This document shows positions 7,834 through 16,369 of a DNA stretch of 64,000 nucleotides, one piece after another (position 1 is the stretch's first letter; each line of letters begins with the position of its first letter). The DNA is from Exiguobacterium qingdaonense (GTDB lineage: Bacteria; Bacillota; Bacilli; Exiguobacteriales; Exiguobacteriaceae). A program made the position numbers and the translations under genes. The notes beneath the pieces were generated by a model, which worked only from the letters and a program-made list of their open reading frames with translations, did no database searches and was not told where the DNA came from. The DNA lies in assembly GCF_018617855.1 (NCBI RefSeq), contig NZ_JACSKY010000004.1, positions 62,001 to 126,000 of the forward strand, written 5' to 3'.

Positions 7834-8256
7834 ATGACGTATGAACCATTAACAACAAGCCACGCCTTTCAAGTCGGTGACCGCATCTCCTTGAAGGTCG
7901 ACGAATCTGGTGAAAAGCGTGACGGTTTTATCACAGAATTTGAAGACGGAGGGTTTTGGATTCGCTTTGACGATGATATCGAGAATGAAGACTTTATCGA
8001 TTATCGTGACCAACTACTCGCCGTACTTGTATCGCGCCCGATCGATGTCGCCACGACACATCCGGAACTAGAGCCGTACGAGCAGATGACGGCCGAGTTA
8101 CAGTATCGTGTCTATCAAGGATTCACGATTGAGAAAGTTGAAATGACAGCAGAAGGGGCGGACGCCCACATCCAACTCATCGAAGACGGTCAAACGTATA
8201 CTCAGACGTTACGCTCTTCAGTGGAAGATGGTAAGGAGCATGTTCGCTATATTTGA
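7834..8256 (+). CDS. Small acidic protein of unknown function
   Basis: 140 aa, not recognised. No signal peptide or membrane helix. The first 60 residues (FQVGDRISLKV, GFITEFEDGGFWIRFDDD) look like a small beta-barrel of the kind that reads 'value plus modifier', with many Asp/Glu. The rest is mixed alpha/beta. The start is supported by an AGAGGAAGGGG ribosome site. It lies 53 bases upstream of a DEAD-box helicase gene and may be its operon partner. Function unknown. Confidence 0.7.
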   Translation: MTYEPLTTSHAFQVGDRISLKVDESGEKRDGFITEFEDGGFWIRFDDDIENEDFIDYRDQLLAVLVSRPIDVATTHPELEPYEQMTAELQYRVYQGFTIEKVEMTAEGADAHIQLIEDGQTYTQTLRSSVEDGKEHVRYI

Positions 8257-8309
8257 CGAGGGAGCGCTTTCGCTTCCTTTGTTTTTGCCTAAAGATAAGG
8301 AGACAAATT

Positions 8310-9476
8310 ATGAATTTTACAAAACCTTTTATTAACGAAACGTGGGAACGGATGGGCTTTAATGAGCCGATGCCGGTTCAAAAAGAAGCGTTTCCCCTAC
8401 TATTGGATGGAAAAGACGTGACAATCGAGGCGCCGACCGGTACCGGTAAAACGCTCGCCTATTTACTCCCGGCCATTGAAAAGATTGATTCAGCGAACGA
8501 CCGCATCCAAGTCGTCATCGTTGCCCCGACGCGTGAACTCGTCATGCAGATCCAACAAGTCGCACAACGTTTCACTGAAAAAGGTGACGTCCGCATCGGT
8601 TCGTTCATCGGCGGTGTCGAACTGAAACGTCAAATCGACCGATTGAAGAAAAAACCGCATTTGATTGTCGGGACGCCAGGACGACTCGTCGAATTGATCG
8701 ACAAGAAAAAACTGAAGCTCCACGAGACACATACCGTCATTCTCGATGAAGCTGATCAAATCATCGACAGCGGTTTGACAGAGGCCGCAGAACGAATCAT
8801 CAAGCATACGGCACATGAGCGTCAGCTTGCACTCGTCTCGGCAACACTCACCGATTCACTCAAAGAGTGGTCGGCACCGTTCATGAACGAACCGGCACAT
8901 ATCAAAATCGAACGTGCTGTCAGCGATCAAGTGACATACGGCTATCTGTTGACGACGCGCCGGTATAAACCGGAACTTCTCCGTCGTCTTTCACACGTCG
9001 ATGGTGTGAAGGCACTCGCCTTCATCAACAACCGTTCGTTCTTGCCACCGCTTCGTGGAGAACTCGAGAAGTTGAAAGTGGACTACCGCATGCTCGACAG
9101 CTTGAAAGGGAAACGGGAACGCGTCGAGACGCTCCGTGAATTCCGTAAAGGCGAATACCCGCTCCTCATCACGACCGGTCTCGCCGCACGCGGTCTCGAT
9201 ATCGAGGATGTGACACATGTCGTCCATTTCGACTTACCGGAATCAATCGACGACTTTATCCACCGCTCGGGCCGTACCGCTCGCGGTAGCGCAGCCGGAA
9301 CCGTCCTTTCTCTCGTGACGACGGACGATCTCCCGCACTTGAAATCATTCGCGCGTCAACTCGGTGTCGAGTTAAAAGAACTTGAGATTTATCGTGGCGA
9401 CGTGATCGAGAAACGGATTGAGGAGAAGCCTCCTGTCGTAAAACGTCCTGCGAACAAGCGAGGACCGCGCCGATGA
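8310..9476 (+). CDS. DEAD-box RNA helicase (YfmL/CshC-like)
   Basis: 388 aa, close to the minimal two-domain helicase core. Motifs in order: Q-like PMPVQKEAFP, I APTGTGKT, Ia PTRELV, Ib TPGR, II DEAD, III SAT, V ARGLDIEDV, VI HRSGRTARG. There is only a short basic tail (KRPANKRGPRR), with no long RNA-binding extension, as in the short helicases YfmL/CshC of Bacilli that act in ribosome assembly or cold growth. I chose the ATG at 8310 because AAGGAGA lies eight bases upstream; the longer reading adds 19 unlikely residues. The last 4 bp overlap the next gene (ATGA), so the two are coupled. Confidence 0.92.
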   Translation: MNFTKPFINETWERMGFNEPMPVQKEAFPLLLDGKDVTIEAPTGTGKTLAYLLPAIEKIDSANDRIQVVIVAPTRELVMQIQQVAQRFTEKGDVRIGSFIGGVELKRQIDRLKKKPHLIVGTPGRLVELIDKKKLKLHETHTVILDEADQIIDSGLTEAAERIIKHTAHERQLALVSATLTDSLKEWSAPFMNEPAHIKIERAVSDQVTYGYLLTTRRYKPELLRRLSHVDGVKALAFINNRSFLPPLRGELEKLKVDYRMLDSLKGKRERVETLREFRKGEYPLLITTGLAARGLDIEDVTHVVHFDLPESIDDFIHRSGRTARGSAAGTVLSLVTTDDLPHLKSFARQLGVELKELEIYRGDVIEKRIEEKPPVVKRPANKRGPRR

Positions 9477-10117
9477 AAAAAGACCGGAAAGTAATTCCCT
9501 TCCCTTTGCTCGTCGAAGAGTCCGAATTGCTTGCCGAACTGAAAAAGTTGTATGAGCAAGCGGCTCTCGCACGAAGCACACAGTGGACGAACTATATTCA
9601 AGAGATCGCCTCGGAAGGGACGTGGCATTTAAAAGATGCCGAGCTCTTCCGCGATCTCTTCATTGATTGGGCCGTCTTCTTTGAAACGGACGAGGACGGC
9701 ATGACGCCTCATGGTCGCTATTTGACTGACCACAAGGACGACATGTCACCTGCCCTCTATCATGCGCTCCGTGGACTAGCCGTCCCGCGTTGTAGCATCT
9801 TTGAAGTGACAGAAGACGGTCAGTTGAAGGACTGGGAGTCAAAAGAGACATACGCTGTTCAATTGCCGGAAGAACGTGAGACCGGTGACCTCGTCCTCGG
9901 GAAGCTACTCGACATCCGAGGCAGCTGGCGCTTCGGTTCGGCGTTCCTCGCCTTACCTGCGAAAATGTCTGGGAACGTGGCCGATCTTTATATCGACTTT
10001 ACGGATGAAGTCGGTCCAGGTGCCTTTTTGGAGCAGTTCCCGGAGTTCTGTGCGGAACTGATCGACTTGTTGCTTGATTTAGAAGAAGGCGTCATCATAC
10101 CGAAACCATCAAAATAA
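9473..10117 (+). CDS. Hypothetical protein coupled to the helicase
   Basis: 214 aa, acidic, soluble, no signal or membrane helix. Not recognised. The N-terminal 100 residues look helical (ELLAELKKLYEQAALAR; ELFRDLFIDWAVFFET), with a Trp-rich patch; the C-terminus ends in a leucine-rich helix. Its ATG lies within the helicase stop region (4-bp overlap), so it is translated with the helicase and may share an RNA-related task; that is only inferred from coupling. A strong terminator follows at once. Confidence 0.75.
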   Translation: MKKDRKVIPFPLLVEESELLAELKKLYEQAALARSTQWTNYIQEIASEGTWHLKDAELFRDLFIDWAVFFETDEDGMTPHGRYLTDHKDDMSPALYHALRGLAVPRCSIFEVTEDGQLKDWESKETYAVQLPEERETGDLVLGKLLDIRGSWRFGSAFLALPAKMSGNVADLYIDFTDEVGPGAFLEQFPEFCAELIDLLLDLEEGVIIPKPSK

Positions 10118-10146
10118 GCAAAGGGCCGCGGCCCTTTGCTTATTTT
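10117..10146. terminator. Bidirectional terminator
   Basis: Perfect 24-bp palindrome at 10117-10140 centred on GGGCCGCGGCCC, followed by TATTTTT. It begins in the stop codon of the 9473 gene and overlaps the stop of the convergent 10140 gene. Confidence 0.9.
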
Positions 10147-11246
10147 TGTCTGACGTATACATCAATCTGATCTAGCATCGCTTGCGCTTCCTCGTTTTCA
10201 GGTGTGACCGCCGCACTCGAGACTTGTTTTCCATCTTCATACACGTCGATGACGACACCGTCTTTCACTTGGCGCGTTTGGTAGAGACGACCGTTCGCAT
10301 AGAAGGCGCGATTTACTGAGTCGAGAACTTTTCGGGTCGACTGCTTACCGGTTTCTAAATCAATGACAGTCTCTTCACCATCTGTATTTATTGTGAACAG
10401 TCTATTTTCGAAAACCGCATAGTCCCAAAAGTCTTGATTTCCTGCTAATTGAACAACCTTTCCCGTTTCCGTATCATAAGCAAACTGGCCCGGCATCGTA
10501 ATTCCACTATAATACGTCTCGTCCCCTTCTCTAATTGTTTCATAAGCGTTGACAGCGACTGGGACATAGCGTGTTTCGGAGATTGACGGGGATTTACTTG
10601 TCTCATCAAAATAAGATGTCCCACTTACGTGCGTGATAAACCCATTATCCATCTTTATCTCATTGACAGTGACGTCATCCATCGTTTGAGTAAACGTTGC
10701 AAGCATCGTTGTTTCATCTCCATCATACCCGTTTCGATAAATCAAGTTTAGTTCACCCTTATGCCAAAATAGTCCTGACCACCAGCCTGTCAAAATCTCA
10801 TAGATTTGACGATCCTTGGCATCGAACGTATAAGTCTTAATCTCCTTTCCGTTTAACTGGTTAAAGATAATAAGTTCTTTATTCCCATACTGACCTAGAC
10901 CGACATAACCGTCTTTCATACGAATAGATTCTGTATACGTCATTCCGTTCATTAGTCGATGAACCGCTCTAGCGTCTCCTTTTAAGCGTTCTCGATAACG
11001 AAGTCCTTCGGCTATATAATTCAAATCCGAAGTGACGCGACTCTCATCAGAAGTGACTTCATACCTTTGGGAGACATCGTCATCTGTGTTATAACCAAAT
11101 TCAACGACTGCGTCTTTCCAAACAGATGGATTCGAACTGATGTCTAACGCCCATTCTGCTTTCGGTTCTGTCGCATCGACAGCAAACGTTCCAAGACCAA
11201 TCACGATGACCGCACCGAGCGCGGCCACATTCCACATTCGTTTCAT
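10140..11246 (-). CDS. Secreted or membrane-anchored protein of the GntR/ABC operon
   Basis: 368 aa. An N-terminal signal or anchor (MKRMWNVAALGAVIVIGLG, possible cleavage after the following Ala/Asp residues) precedes a beta-rich extracytoplasmic domain with repeating Tyr/Thr/Asp-rich strands, perhaps propeller-like. No cysteines in a lipobox and no catalytic motif that I can name. It is last in a GntR-ATPase-permease-this gene operon with nine bases between it and the permease. By analogy with the Ytr-type operons of Bacilli it may be the extracellular partner of the ABC transporter. Function unknown. Confidence 0.7.
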   Translation of the reverse strand: MKRMWNVAALGAVIVIGLGTFAVDATEPKAEWALDISSNPSVWKDAVVEFGYNTDDDVSQRYEVTSDESRVTSDLNYIAEGLRYRERLKGDARAVHRLMNGMTYTESIRMKDGYVGLGQYGNKELIIFNQLNGKEIKTYTFDAKDRQIYEILTGWWSGLFWHKGELNLIYRNGYDGDETTMLATFTQTMDDVTVNEIKMDNGFITHVSGTSYFDETSKSPSISETRYVPVAVNAYETIREGDETYYSGITMPGQFAYDTETGKVVQLAGNQDFWDYAVFENRLFTINTDGEETVIDLETGKQSTRKVLDSVNRAFYANGRLYQTRQVKDGVVIDVYEDGKQVSSAAVTPENEEAQAMLDQIDVYVRQK

Positions 11247-11255
11247 CTTCTCACC

Positions 11256-12062
11256 TCACACATTCAATTTCGTCTGTAAAAAGCGTCTGCCTAGCCAAAT
11301 CGTCACACCGGCCCATACGATTAACACCACACCGACATACATGATCGTCTCATCATAAATCAATCGATTCGACAAGAATGCGTATCCTAAAATCGGAATA
11401 GTCAAGATGACAACTAGGATCGATAAGCTAAGTACCGGTGACCAGATCGTGCGTTGCCAAAAACTCCGTTCAATCAACACAAATGCGAAGATAAACAACA
11501 CGACGATATAAATAAATAATTGATGGATGACAAAGTTGACGATTGAATCAGGATACATCATACCCAATATTCCGTTAGAAGATAGGGCTTGTTCAAATGA
11601 CCCATTCATCGGTATCATCTTCCCATCGAACCAACTCGTGAACGCTATGTATTGTAGCTTGAGGGCGATCCATTCGATGGCAAATAGCCCTAACGTCATC
11701 ATTAGAATAGTAGCGAGTTTAGCGAAAAAGATGACCATCCGTTTTTGCGGCATTGTCAGGAGTCGGAGCATGAACGTCCCTCGTCCTTGAAAATCGCGAT
11801 ACCAGATCCATACGCTGTAAAGTAACATGGCTGCAACGGCAATTCCTAGTGACAAGAGATACGCCGTACCGCCAAGATAGTTCGCAAATGACATTTGATA
11901 GTCTGCGTCCCCTGCACGTCGTAACTGCTCGTACAATTGTGTCTCATCCCATAAAAAGTAGCCGAGATATCCAAACTGGACGACGAGAAGTCCTGCGACT
12001 AATATCAAGAACGGTTTTGTGACACGCTCGACTTCCCAACTCAAAAGTTTCAATAGATTCAT
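11256..12062 (-). CDS. ABC-2-type permease of the GntR operon
   Basis: 268 aa with six hydrophobic segments (about residues 17-37, 65-88, 110-130, 170-195, 205-225, 235-255), typical of ABC-2 exporter permeases such as YtrC/YtrD. A large extracytoplasmic loop lies between helices 3 and 4. It overlaps the ATPase gene by 4 bp and is followed by the secreted-protein gene. Pairing with the ATPase implies an efflux or cell-wall-linked ABC system. The substrate is unknown. Confidence 0.8.
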   Translation of the reverse strand: MNLLKLLSWEVERVTKPFLILVAGLLVVQFGYLGYFLWDETQLYEQLRRAGDADYQMSFANYLGGTAYLLSLGIAVAAMLLYSVWIWYRDFQGRGTFMLRLLTMPQKRMVIFFAKLATILMMTLGLFAIEWIALKLQYIAFTSWFDGKMIPMNGSFEQALSSNGILGMMYPDSIVNFVIHQLFIYIVVLFIFAFVLIERSFWQRTIWSPVLSLSILVVILTIPILGYAFLSNRLIYDETIMYVGVVLIVWAGVTIWLGRRFLQTKLNV

Positions 12063-12742
12063 GCCCCGTACTCCTCTCTCATCACATCGACGATGGACTT
12101 CCCGTGAATGAAACGGACATCCTCGACGTCAAACTCACGAACGATGCGTCCGTTATTCAACATGACCGCCTTGTCAATCAAATACTCGATATCCTCAATT
12201 TCATGTGTCGTAATGAGGACACCTCGGTTCTCCATGATTTCACTTGAGAACAGTTCAACAATCTGTTCTTTCGAAAAGACGTCGATTCCTGAGAACGGCT
12301 CATCGAGCAATAGATAATCCGGGTCTTGGGCAATGCCGAGCGCGAGGTTTGCTTTGGCGAGCGTCCCTTTCGATAGCTCGCTCAACTTATCTTCCGGGAA
12401 TAATTTAAAATCTTCGACGAGACGGGCAAATAATGCCGAATCAAATGTCGGATAAAAATCTTTCATGAACGCCTCACATTGCTCGATTGTGAAGTGGATC
12501 GGGAACATCGCATGGTCGGCGACAAAGGCGACACGATTCAAATCGATCGGTTTCCCATCAATCAATACCGAACCTTTATCAAAAGGTGTCAATCCCATGA
12601 TGCCTTTCAATAACGTCGATTTCCCCGTTCCGTTCAGCCCGATCAAGCAGGTGATCTCCCCTTTATTCGCTGTGAACGAAACGTCTTCAATGACTTGTTT
12701 TTTGCGATAGCGCTTCTTAACTCCCAACACTTCGATCATCAT
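12059..12742 (-). CDS. ABC transporter ATP-binding protein (YtrB/YhcG-like)
   Basis: 227 aa single nucleotide-binding domain. Walker A is GLNGTGKST, the signature is LSKGTLAK (variant of LSGGQ, common in the YtrB group), Walker B is YLLLDEPFSGID, and the switch histidine is in TTHEIED. The gene overlaps the end of the GntR gene by 26 bp, with AAGGAGG six bases upstream; a second in-frame ATG three bases on is equally possible. It energises the permease encoded next. Confidence 0.92.
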   Translation of the reverse strand: MMIEVLGVKKRYRKKQVIEDVSFTANKGEITCLIGLNGTGKSTLLKGIMGLTPFDKGSVLIDGKPIDLNRVAFVADHAMFPIHFTIEQCEAFMKDFYPTFDSALFARLVEDFKLFPEDKLSELSKGTLAKANLALGIAQDPDYLLLDEPFSGIDVFSKEQIVELFSSEIMENRGVLITTHEIEDIEYLIDKAVMLNNGRIVREFDVEDVRFIHGKSIVDVMREEYGA

Positions 12743-13103
12743 ACATCCCCTCCTTGTACTGTCGTTTAATCTTCTCGACCAGCTCGTCTACCGAGACATC
12801 GAGTTCTTGAATCGCCTCCACAAATACCGCGACCGCATCATCTACAATCTCAGAGCGAATGTGTTTGAGGATGACGTCATCTGTCGTCACGCGACTCGGT
12901 CGATTTCGTTCGGTCGTAATCAATTGTTGGTCCTCCATTTCCTTGAACGCTTTTTGAACCGTGTTCGGATTAATTTTTAATTCATTTGCCAGCTCACGCC
13001 GAGATGGCATCTCATCCCCGGCCTTTAGTTCACCGAGCGCCATCTTCTTCTTGAAGTAGTCGACGACTTGTAGGTAAACCGGTGCCCTCGTATTGAATTG
13101 CAT
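12717..13103 (-). CDS. GntR-family regulator, YtrA subfamily
   Basis: About 128 aa: an N-terminal winged helix (YLQVVDYFKKKMALGEL; PSRRELANELKINPNTVQKAFKEM) and only ~50 further residues, the short effector domain of the YtrA subfamily. I chose the ATG at 13103 because GAAAGGTG overlaps the earlier ATG/GTG candidates. First gene of the ABC operon. Two inverted repeats upstream, one over the -10, imply autorepression. YtrA-type regulators respond to cell-wall antibiotics or small ligands; the inducer here is not known. Confidence 0.88.
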   Translation of the reverse strand: MQFNTRAPVYLQVVDYFKKKMALGELKAGDEMPSRRELANELKINPNTVQKAFKEMEDQQLITTERNRPSRVTTDDVILKHIRSEIVDDAVAVFVEAIQELDVSVDELVEKIKRQYKEGMYDDRSVGS

Positions 13104-13119
13104 GTTCATCACCTTTCTA

Positions 13120-13143
13120 AGTGTATGACATGGTTAATACACT
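13120..13143. promoter_or_regulatory. GntR operator 1
   Basis: AGTGTAT at 13120-13126 and ATACACT at 13137-13143 form a perfect inverted repeat with a 10-bp spacer, between the promoter and the GntR start codon. Confidence 0.65.
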
Positions 13144-13150
13144 TTCTAAC

Positions 13151-13170
13151 TGTATTATTAGCGTAATACA
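13151..13170. promoter_or_regulatory. GntR operator 2 overlapping the promoter
   Basis: TGTATTA-TTAGCG-TAATACA, 7-bp perfect arms. Shares the GTAT/ATAC core with operator 1 and covers the -10 and part of the spacer. Confidence 0.7.
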
Positions 13171-13182
13171 CCAAGACGTCAA
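13154..13182 (-). promoter_or_regulatory. Promoter of the GntR/ABC operon
   Basis: On the minus strand TTGACG (13182-13177), 17-bp spacer, AATAAT (13159-13154). Operator 2 lies over it, so repression by blocking RNA polymerase is expected. Confidence 0.6.
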
Positions 13183-13205
13183 TCATTTTTTCAAATTTTC
13201 TCCAA

Positions 13206-13238
13206 ATAAAAAACATCTGACATATGCGTCAGATGTTT
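13206..13238 (-). terminator. Terminator of the uridine kinase-like gene
   Basis: CATCTGAC (13214-13221) pairs with GTCAGATG (13228-13235); a T-run follows on the minus strand. Confidence 0.85.
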
Positions 13239-13248
13239 AAACGTTTAG

Positions 13249-13839
13249 TCAGAGCACGATATCTGCTCCTCTTTTCGGGTCGACGTGTTGAAGATACAAA
13301 TCTTCTCCGGGCCAGTAACGGCGCTTGTATTTCTCAAGCCGTGCCGTCGGATCACCGAGGTATGTATCCCGGTTCAATACTCGTTCGTACCGAACTTCTC
13401 GGGGGCAATCGAGATAAATCACATAGTCGAAATAAGGTCGCCATTCTGGTCGTTGCAGAAAAATTCCTTCGACGACGATTATTGAAGCAGATGATACATC
13501 GACCACTTCCTCGACGATGACGTCTCGTTCATACACGTAACGAGGTAACGTCAATTCCGCCATCCCATTCCTTAAGGGACGGAACAGTTCGTTTTCAAGA
13601 CGCGACACGTCCCATTGCAGTGCATAATACTCGGTCGGTTCAGGCTGTCCGGTCTGGTAGCGTTTGTCACGTTCGACGATATAGTCATCGATATGAAGAA
13701 CGCACATACCCGGTTCTCCACCCAAATACGAGACGAGCGTCGTCTTGCCGGCTCCGCTCAATCCGTCAATCGCCACCACAAATGGCCGAGCGCCCGAGTA
13801 GGTCGAATGCGCTGTACGAATCACGTCTAATGCGTTCAT
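13249..13839 (-). CDS. Uridine kinase-like P-loop NTPase
   Basis: 196 aa. Walker A GLSGAGKTT near residue 27, an acidic metal/base region HIDDYIVERD, and a DYVIYLDCPREVRYERVLNRD lid segment match the Udk/phosphoribulokinase family of small-molecule kinases. Substrate not determined; Udk-like members of this length act on uridine/cytidine or are uncharacterised. I chose the ATG at 13839 (GGGAGGA seven bases upstream) over a start 12 codons earlier. Single-gene unit with its own terminator. Confidence 0.78.
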   Translation of the reverse strand: MNALDVIRTAHSTYSGARPFVVAIDGLSGAGKTTLVSYLGGEPGMCVLHIDDYIVERDKRYQTGQPEPTEYYALQWDVSRLENELFRPLRNGMAELTLPRYVYERDVIVEEVVDVSSASIIVVEGIFLQRPEWRPYFDYVIYLDCPREVRYERVLNRDTYLGDPTARLEKYKRRYWPGEDLYLQHVDPKRGADIVL

Positions 13840-13889
13840 ATCGTTCCTCCCCATACAAAAAGTCAGCTCACGCATGAGCTGACTTTAGT

Positions 13890-15575
13890 TTACCAGAGTA
13901 CCCAACCACGCGCTCCAGGAGGTGCACTCTCAATCAAGTGCCAAATTGGAACCGTGTATGCGAATGCAATCAAAATGAACGTTACCGTGATCCACAATTT
14001 CCAGTTTTCGAAATAACGAGGTGTATCCATCGCTGCCTCTTCCGTCTCAGCGAGCGGGAATTCTTCTTCGCCTTTTGGAGCGAGGAACGACAAGTTGAAC
14101 ATCGAATAGACGAAGACGAGAACCGAGATGAACAGAATCGTTCCTCCGATTGCCATCATGACATGATATGGGATCCATTCACGTGTCAACGCATCCGAGA
14201 AGTAAGTCGCCGGACCCGTGCGACGCGGGTTCCCATTCAATCCTGAAATGTGCATCGCATACGACATGATGGCCATACCGACCGCCCAAGTCCCTGTTTG
14301 AATCAATCCAAGTTTGTTCATCGCCTTCGTCAACGTACGACCACGAAGGACTGGCACAAGCCAGTATGCCGTTCCGAAGAACGTCAAGGCGACGGCAGTA
14401 CCGACCGTGATATGGAAGTGACCTGTGACCCAAAGCGTATTGTGCACCATCGCGTTCAATTGGTGAGACGCGTTGATGATTCCACCTGCACCGGCAGGAA
14501 TGAAGAATAACATCCCGACGAAAGGTGCGAGGAAACGAACATCGCCATATGGCATTTTCTTAACCCAACCGAACAATCCTCTCGCACCGAGCGCACGACC
14601 ACGAAGTTCAAACGTCGCGAAGAGCGAGAATGCTGTCATAAACGACGGAATGACAACCAAGAACGTCAAAATGACTTGAACGAACTTCCAAAACGGATCA
14701 ATCCCTGGCTCTGTCAACTGATGATGGAAGCCGACCGGGAACGAGAAGAGTAAGAATAATAAGAACGCCATCCGCGCCAACGCATCAGAGAAGATCTTCC
14801 CACCGATGACTTTCGGCACGACCGTATACCAGACAATGTATGCAGGCATGAGCCAGAAATAGACGAGCGGGTGACCAAAATACCAGAACAATGTACGGGA
14901 TAGCTCAATTCCAACCGTGTCTTTCCATCCTAGCGAAAGAGGTAATAGTTGAAATAAAATCGTTCCCGCAACGCCGAGTGTCGCAATGACCCATAGGAGC
15001 ATCGTCATGATACTCATATATGCAGGAAGCGGCGGATGGACACCCGGATTGTCGCGTTTATAATCCGCATACATCCGAAACATCGAGAACGCGGCAAACC
15101 ATGTACCGACGACAAATAGAACGAGTCCTACGTAAAACAGTGGATCTGCCATAAGTGGGGCATAGAATGTATAAAGAACAGTCCCTTTATTTGCAAGAAT
15201 CATTCCAGTCACCATGACTGCACCAACAATCATCGTCCAAAAACCGAGCCAGGCGACGCGTGTCGGGAACGATTCAAAGCGACCGAACGACTTCGCAAGC
15301 AACGCATACAAAAGACCGATAATAAACATCGTCGTGAAGACGATTCCAAGCATGATTCCATGAGCTGTCAGCAATTGATAGTATCCAAAGATTTCAGGAA
15401 TGACACCGGTTCGAATCAATGTTTGCATCAAGCCGGCCAAAGCACCGATTAAGATGGCGAGTATCGATACGAGAACGTGACCGTAAGCAAGCCTCGCTTC
15501 CTTTGCTCCGATACTCGGAACCGGAACGCCGCGCTCCATCTCCCATTGCTTCAGTTTAGAAGAGACGTCATTCAT
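13890..15575 (-). CDS. cbaA: ba3-type cytochrome c oxidase subunit I
   Basis: 561 aa, 12-13 transmembrane helices. Heme-copper ligands visible: His in LTAHGIML (heme ligand), His-x3-Tyr in YFGHPLVYFWLMPAY (CuB and cross-linked Tyr), HHQ (CuB), and TGHFHITVG (CuB/heme a3 histidines). The sequence type and small partners fit B-family (ba3/b(o/a)3) oxidases, which keep working at low oxygen. It reduces O2 to water with proton pumping in the membrane. The start is 1 base after the subunit II stop. Transcribed with subunits II and IIa from an Fnr-boxed promoter. Confidence 0.94.
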   Translation of the reverse strand: MNDVSSKLKQWEMERGVPVPSIGAKEARLAYGHVLVSILAILIGALAGLMQTLIRTGVIPEIFGYYQLLTAHGIMLGIVFTTMFIIGLLYALLAKSFGRFESFPTRVAWLGFWTMIVGAVMVTGMILANKGTVLYTFYAPLMADPLFYVGLVLFVVGTWFAAFSMFRMYADYKRDNPGVHPPLPAYMSIMTMLLWVIATLGVAGTILFQLLPLSLGWKDTVGIELSRTLFWYFGHPLVYFWLMPAYIVWYTVVPKVIGGKIFSDALARMAFLLFLLFSFPVGFHHQLTEPGIDPFWKFVQVILTFLVVIPSFMTAFSLFATFELRGRALGARGLFGWVKKMPYGDVRFLAPFVGMLFFIPAGAGGIINASHQLNAMVHNTLWVTGHFHITVGTAVALTFFGTAYWLVPVLRGRTLTKAMNKLGLIQTGTWAVGMAIMSYAMHISGLNGNPRRTGPATYFSDALTREWIPYHVMMAIGGTILFISVLVFVYSMFNLSFLAPKGEEEFPLAETEEAAMDTPRYFENWKLWITVTFILIAFAYTVPIWHLIESAPPGARGWVLW

Positions 15576-16046
15576 TTAGCCCACCACCTTAATTTTAGTC
15601 GACATCATATGATGCCCTGTGCCGCAATATTCGTTACAAAGAATTAAAAACTCGCCAGCTTCCTCGAATGTGTAAGTTAGTGAGTTGATATGACCAGGCA
15701 CGACCATCATGTTGACCGGTGTTCCTGTCAACTGAAATCCGTGTACGACGTCAGGAGATGTCACGAGGAATGTGACTTTTGCACCTTTCGGAATTTCAAC
15801 ATTCCCTGGTACGAATGTGAACGCTTGTGCGATCATGACGAGTTCGTATTCATTTTCCCCAATTTGATGCAGTCCTGGTTTGTCGAACGGAGCTGTCTGA
15901 TTCACTTTCGCCGGGTCGACCAAGTCAGCATCCGACGCAGGTTGATTTCCTGCCGCGAAAGCCGACACCCCGAGAACAGTCAAGAAGACTGCAAGTAGGA
16001 TAATTCCAAATGTAAGCCAATATTTCTCAAGTTTATGAATATGCAT
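15576..16046 (-). CDS. cbaB: ba3-type cytochrome c oxidase subunit II (CuA)
   Basis: 156 aa: one N-terminal transmembrane helix (WLTFGIILLAVFLTVLGV) and a cupredoxin domain outside the membrane. The CuA site is intact: a first histidine in VVHGFQL and the CNEYCGTGHHMM motif with two Cys, Glu, His and Met. It accepts electrons from cytochrome c. I chose the ATG at 16046 (GGAAAGGAG upstream); the extra 13 residues of a longer reading overlap the subunit IIa gene. The single N-terminal helix is typical of ba3 enzymes. Confidence 0.93.
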   Translation of the reverse strand: MHIHKLEKYWLTFGIILLAVFLTVLGVSAFAAGNQPASDADLVDPAKVNQTAPFDKPGLHQIGENEYELVMIAQAFTFVPGNVEIPKGAKVTFLVTSPDVVHGFQLTGTPVNMMVVPGHINSLTYTFEEAGEFLILCNEYCGTGHHMMSTKIKVVG

Positions 16047-16071
16047 GATGAGACACTCCTTTCCTGTATGT

Positions 16072-16191
16072 TTATCGAGTAACAAATAAGTAAAAGACTG
16101 ATGACCACATGGCGATGATGACCCCCGCGACGATCATGACCGATGTGAACGTTCCTCTCAAATCTGGTTCTTTTCCATCTTTCTGTTCCAT
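16072..16191 (-). CDS. cbaD: ba3-type oxidase subunit IIa (39 aa)
   Basis: Small gene: MEQKDGKEPDLRGTF, then a single membrane helix (VMIVAGVIIAMWSSVFYLF) and VTR. SD GAAAGGGG is nine bases before the ATG. The size, single helix and position directly ahead of subunit II match subunit IIa of ba3 oxidases. First gene of the operon. Family assignment by position and topology. Confidence 0.8.
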   Translation of the reverse strand: MEQKDGKEPDLRGTFTSVMIVAGVIIAMWSSVFYLFVTR

Positions 16192-16225
16192 GTGTAAGAC
16201 CCCTTTCGCTTGTTTTTCCACTCTT

Positions 16226-16269
16226 ATTGTATGCAATCGCCCTTATGTTAATATGTGATATTTGTCACT
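16226..16269 (-). promoter_or_regulatory. Oxidase promoter with Fnr-like box at about -42
   Basis: On the minus strand a -10 TACAAT (16231-16226) lies ~30 bp ahead of the subunit IIa ribosome site, with no good -35. TGTGATATTTGTCACT at 16254-16269 matches the Fnr/Crp consensus TGTGA-N6-TCACA except at the last base. Its centre is about 42 bp upstream of the expected start (~16219), the classic class II activator position. The adjacent gene encodes Fnr. Confidence 0.6.
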
Positions 16270-16340
16270 CCAAAAGTGACAATCACATCAATTATGCGTA
16301 ATTCCAACACACAAAATTCACATTTAGAAAAGCAACCCAT

Positions 16341-16369
16341 AAAAAAACCGCCCTTTGTACAGGCGGTTT
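16341..16369 (-). terminator. Terminator of fnr
   Basis: AAACCGCC/GGCGGTTT stem (16345-16352 with 16362-16369) then seven T on the minus strand. Separates fnr from the oxidase operon, which therefore needs its own promoter. Confidence 0.9.

Noticed and set aside
13231-13246. TTTAAACGTTTAG near the uridine kinase terminator, similar to the 19027 repeats
   Set aside because: Only about 1.5 units and inside a terminator flank; probably chance.
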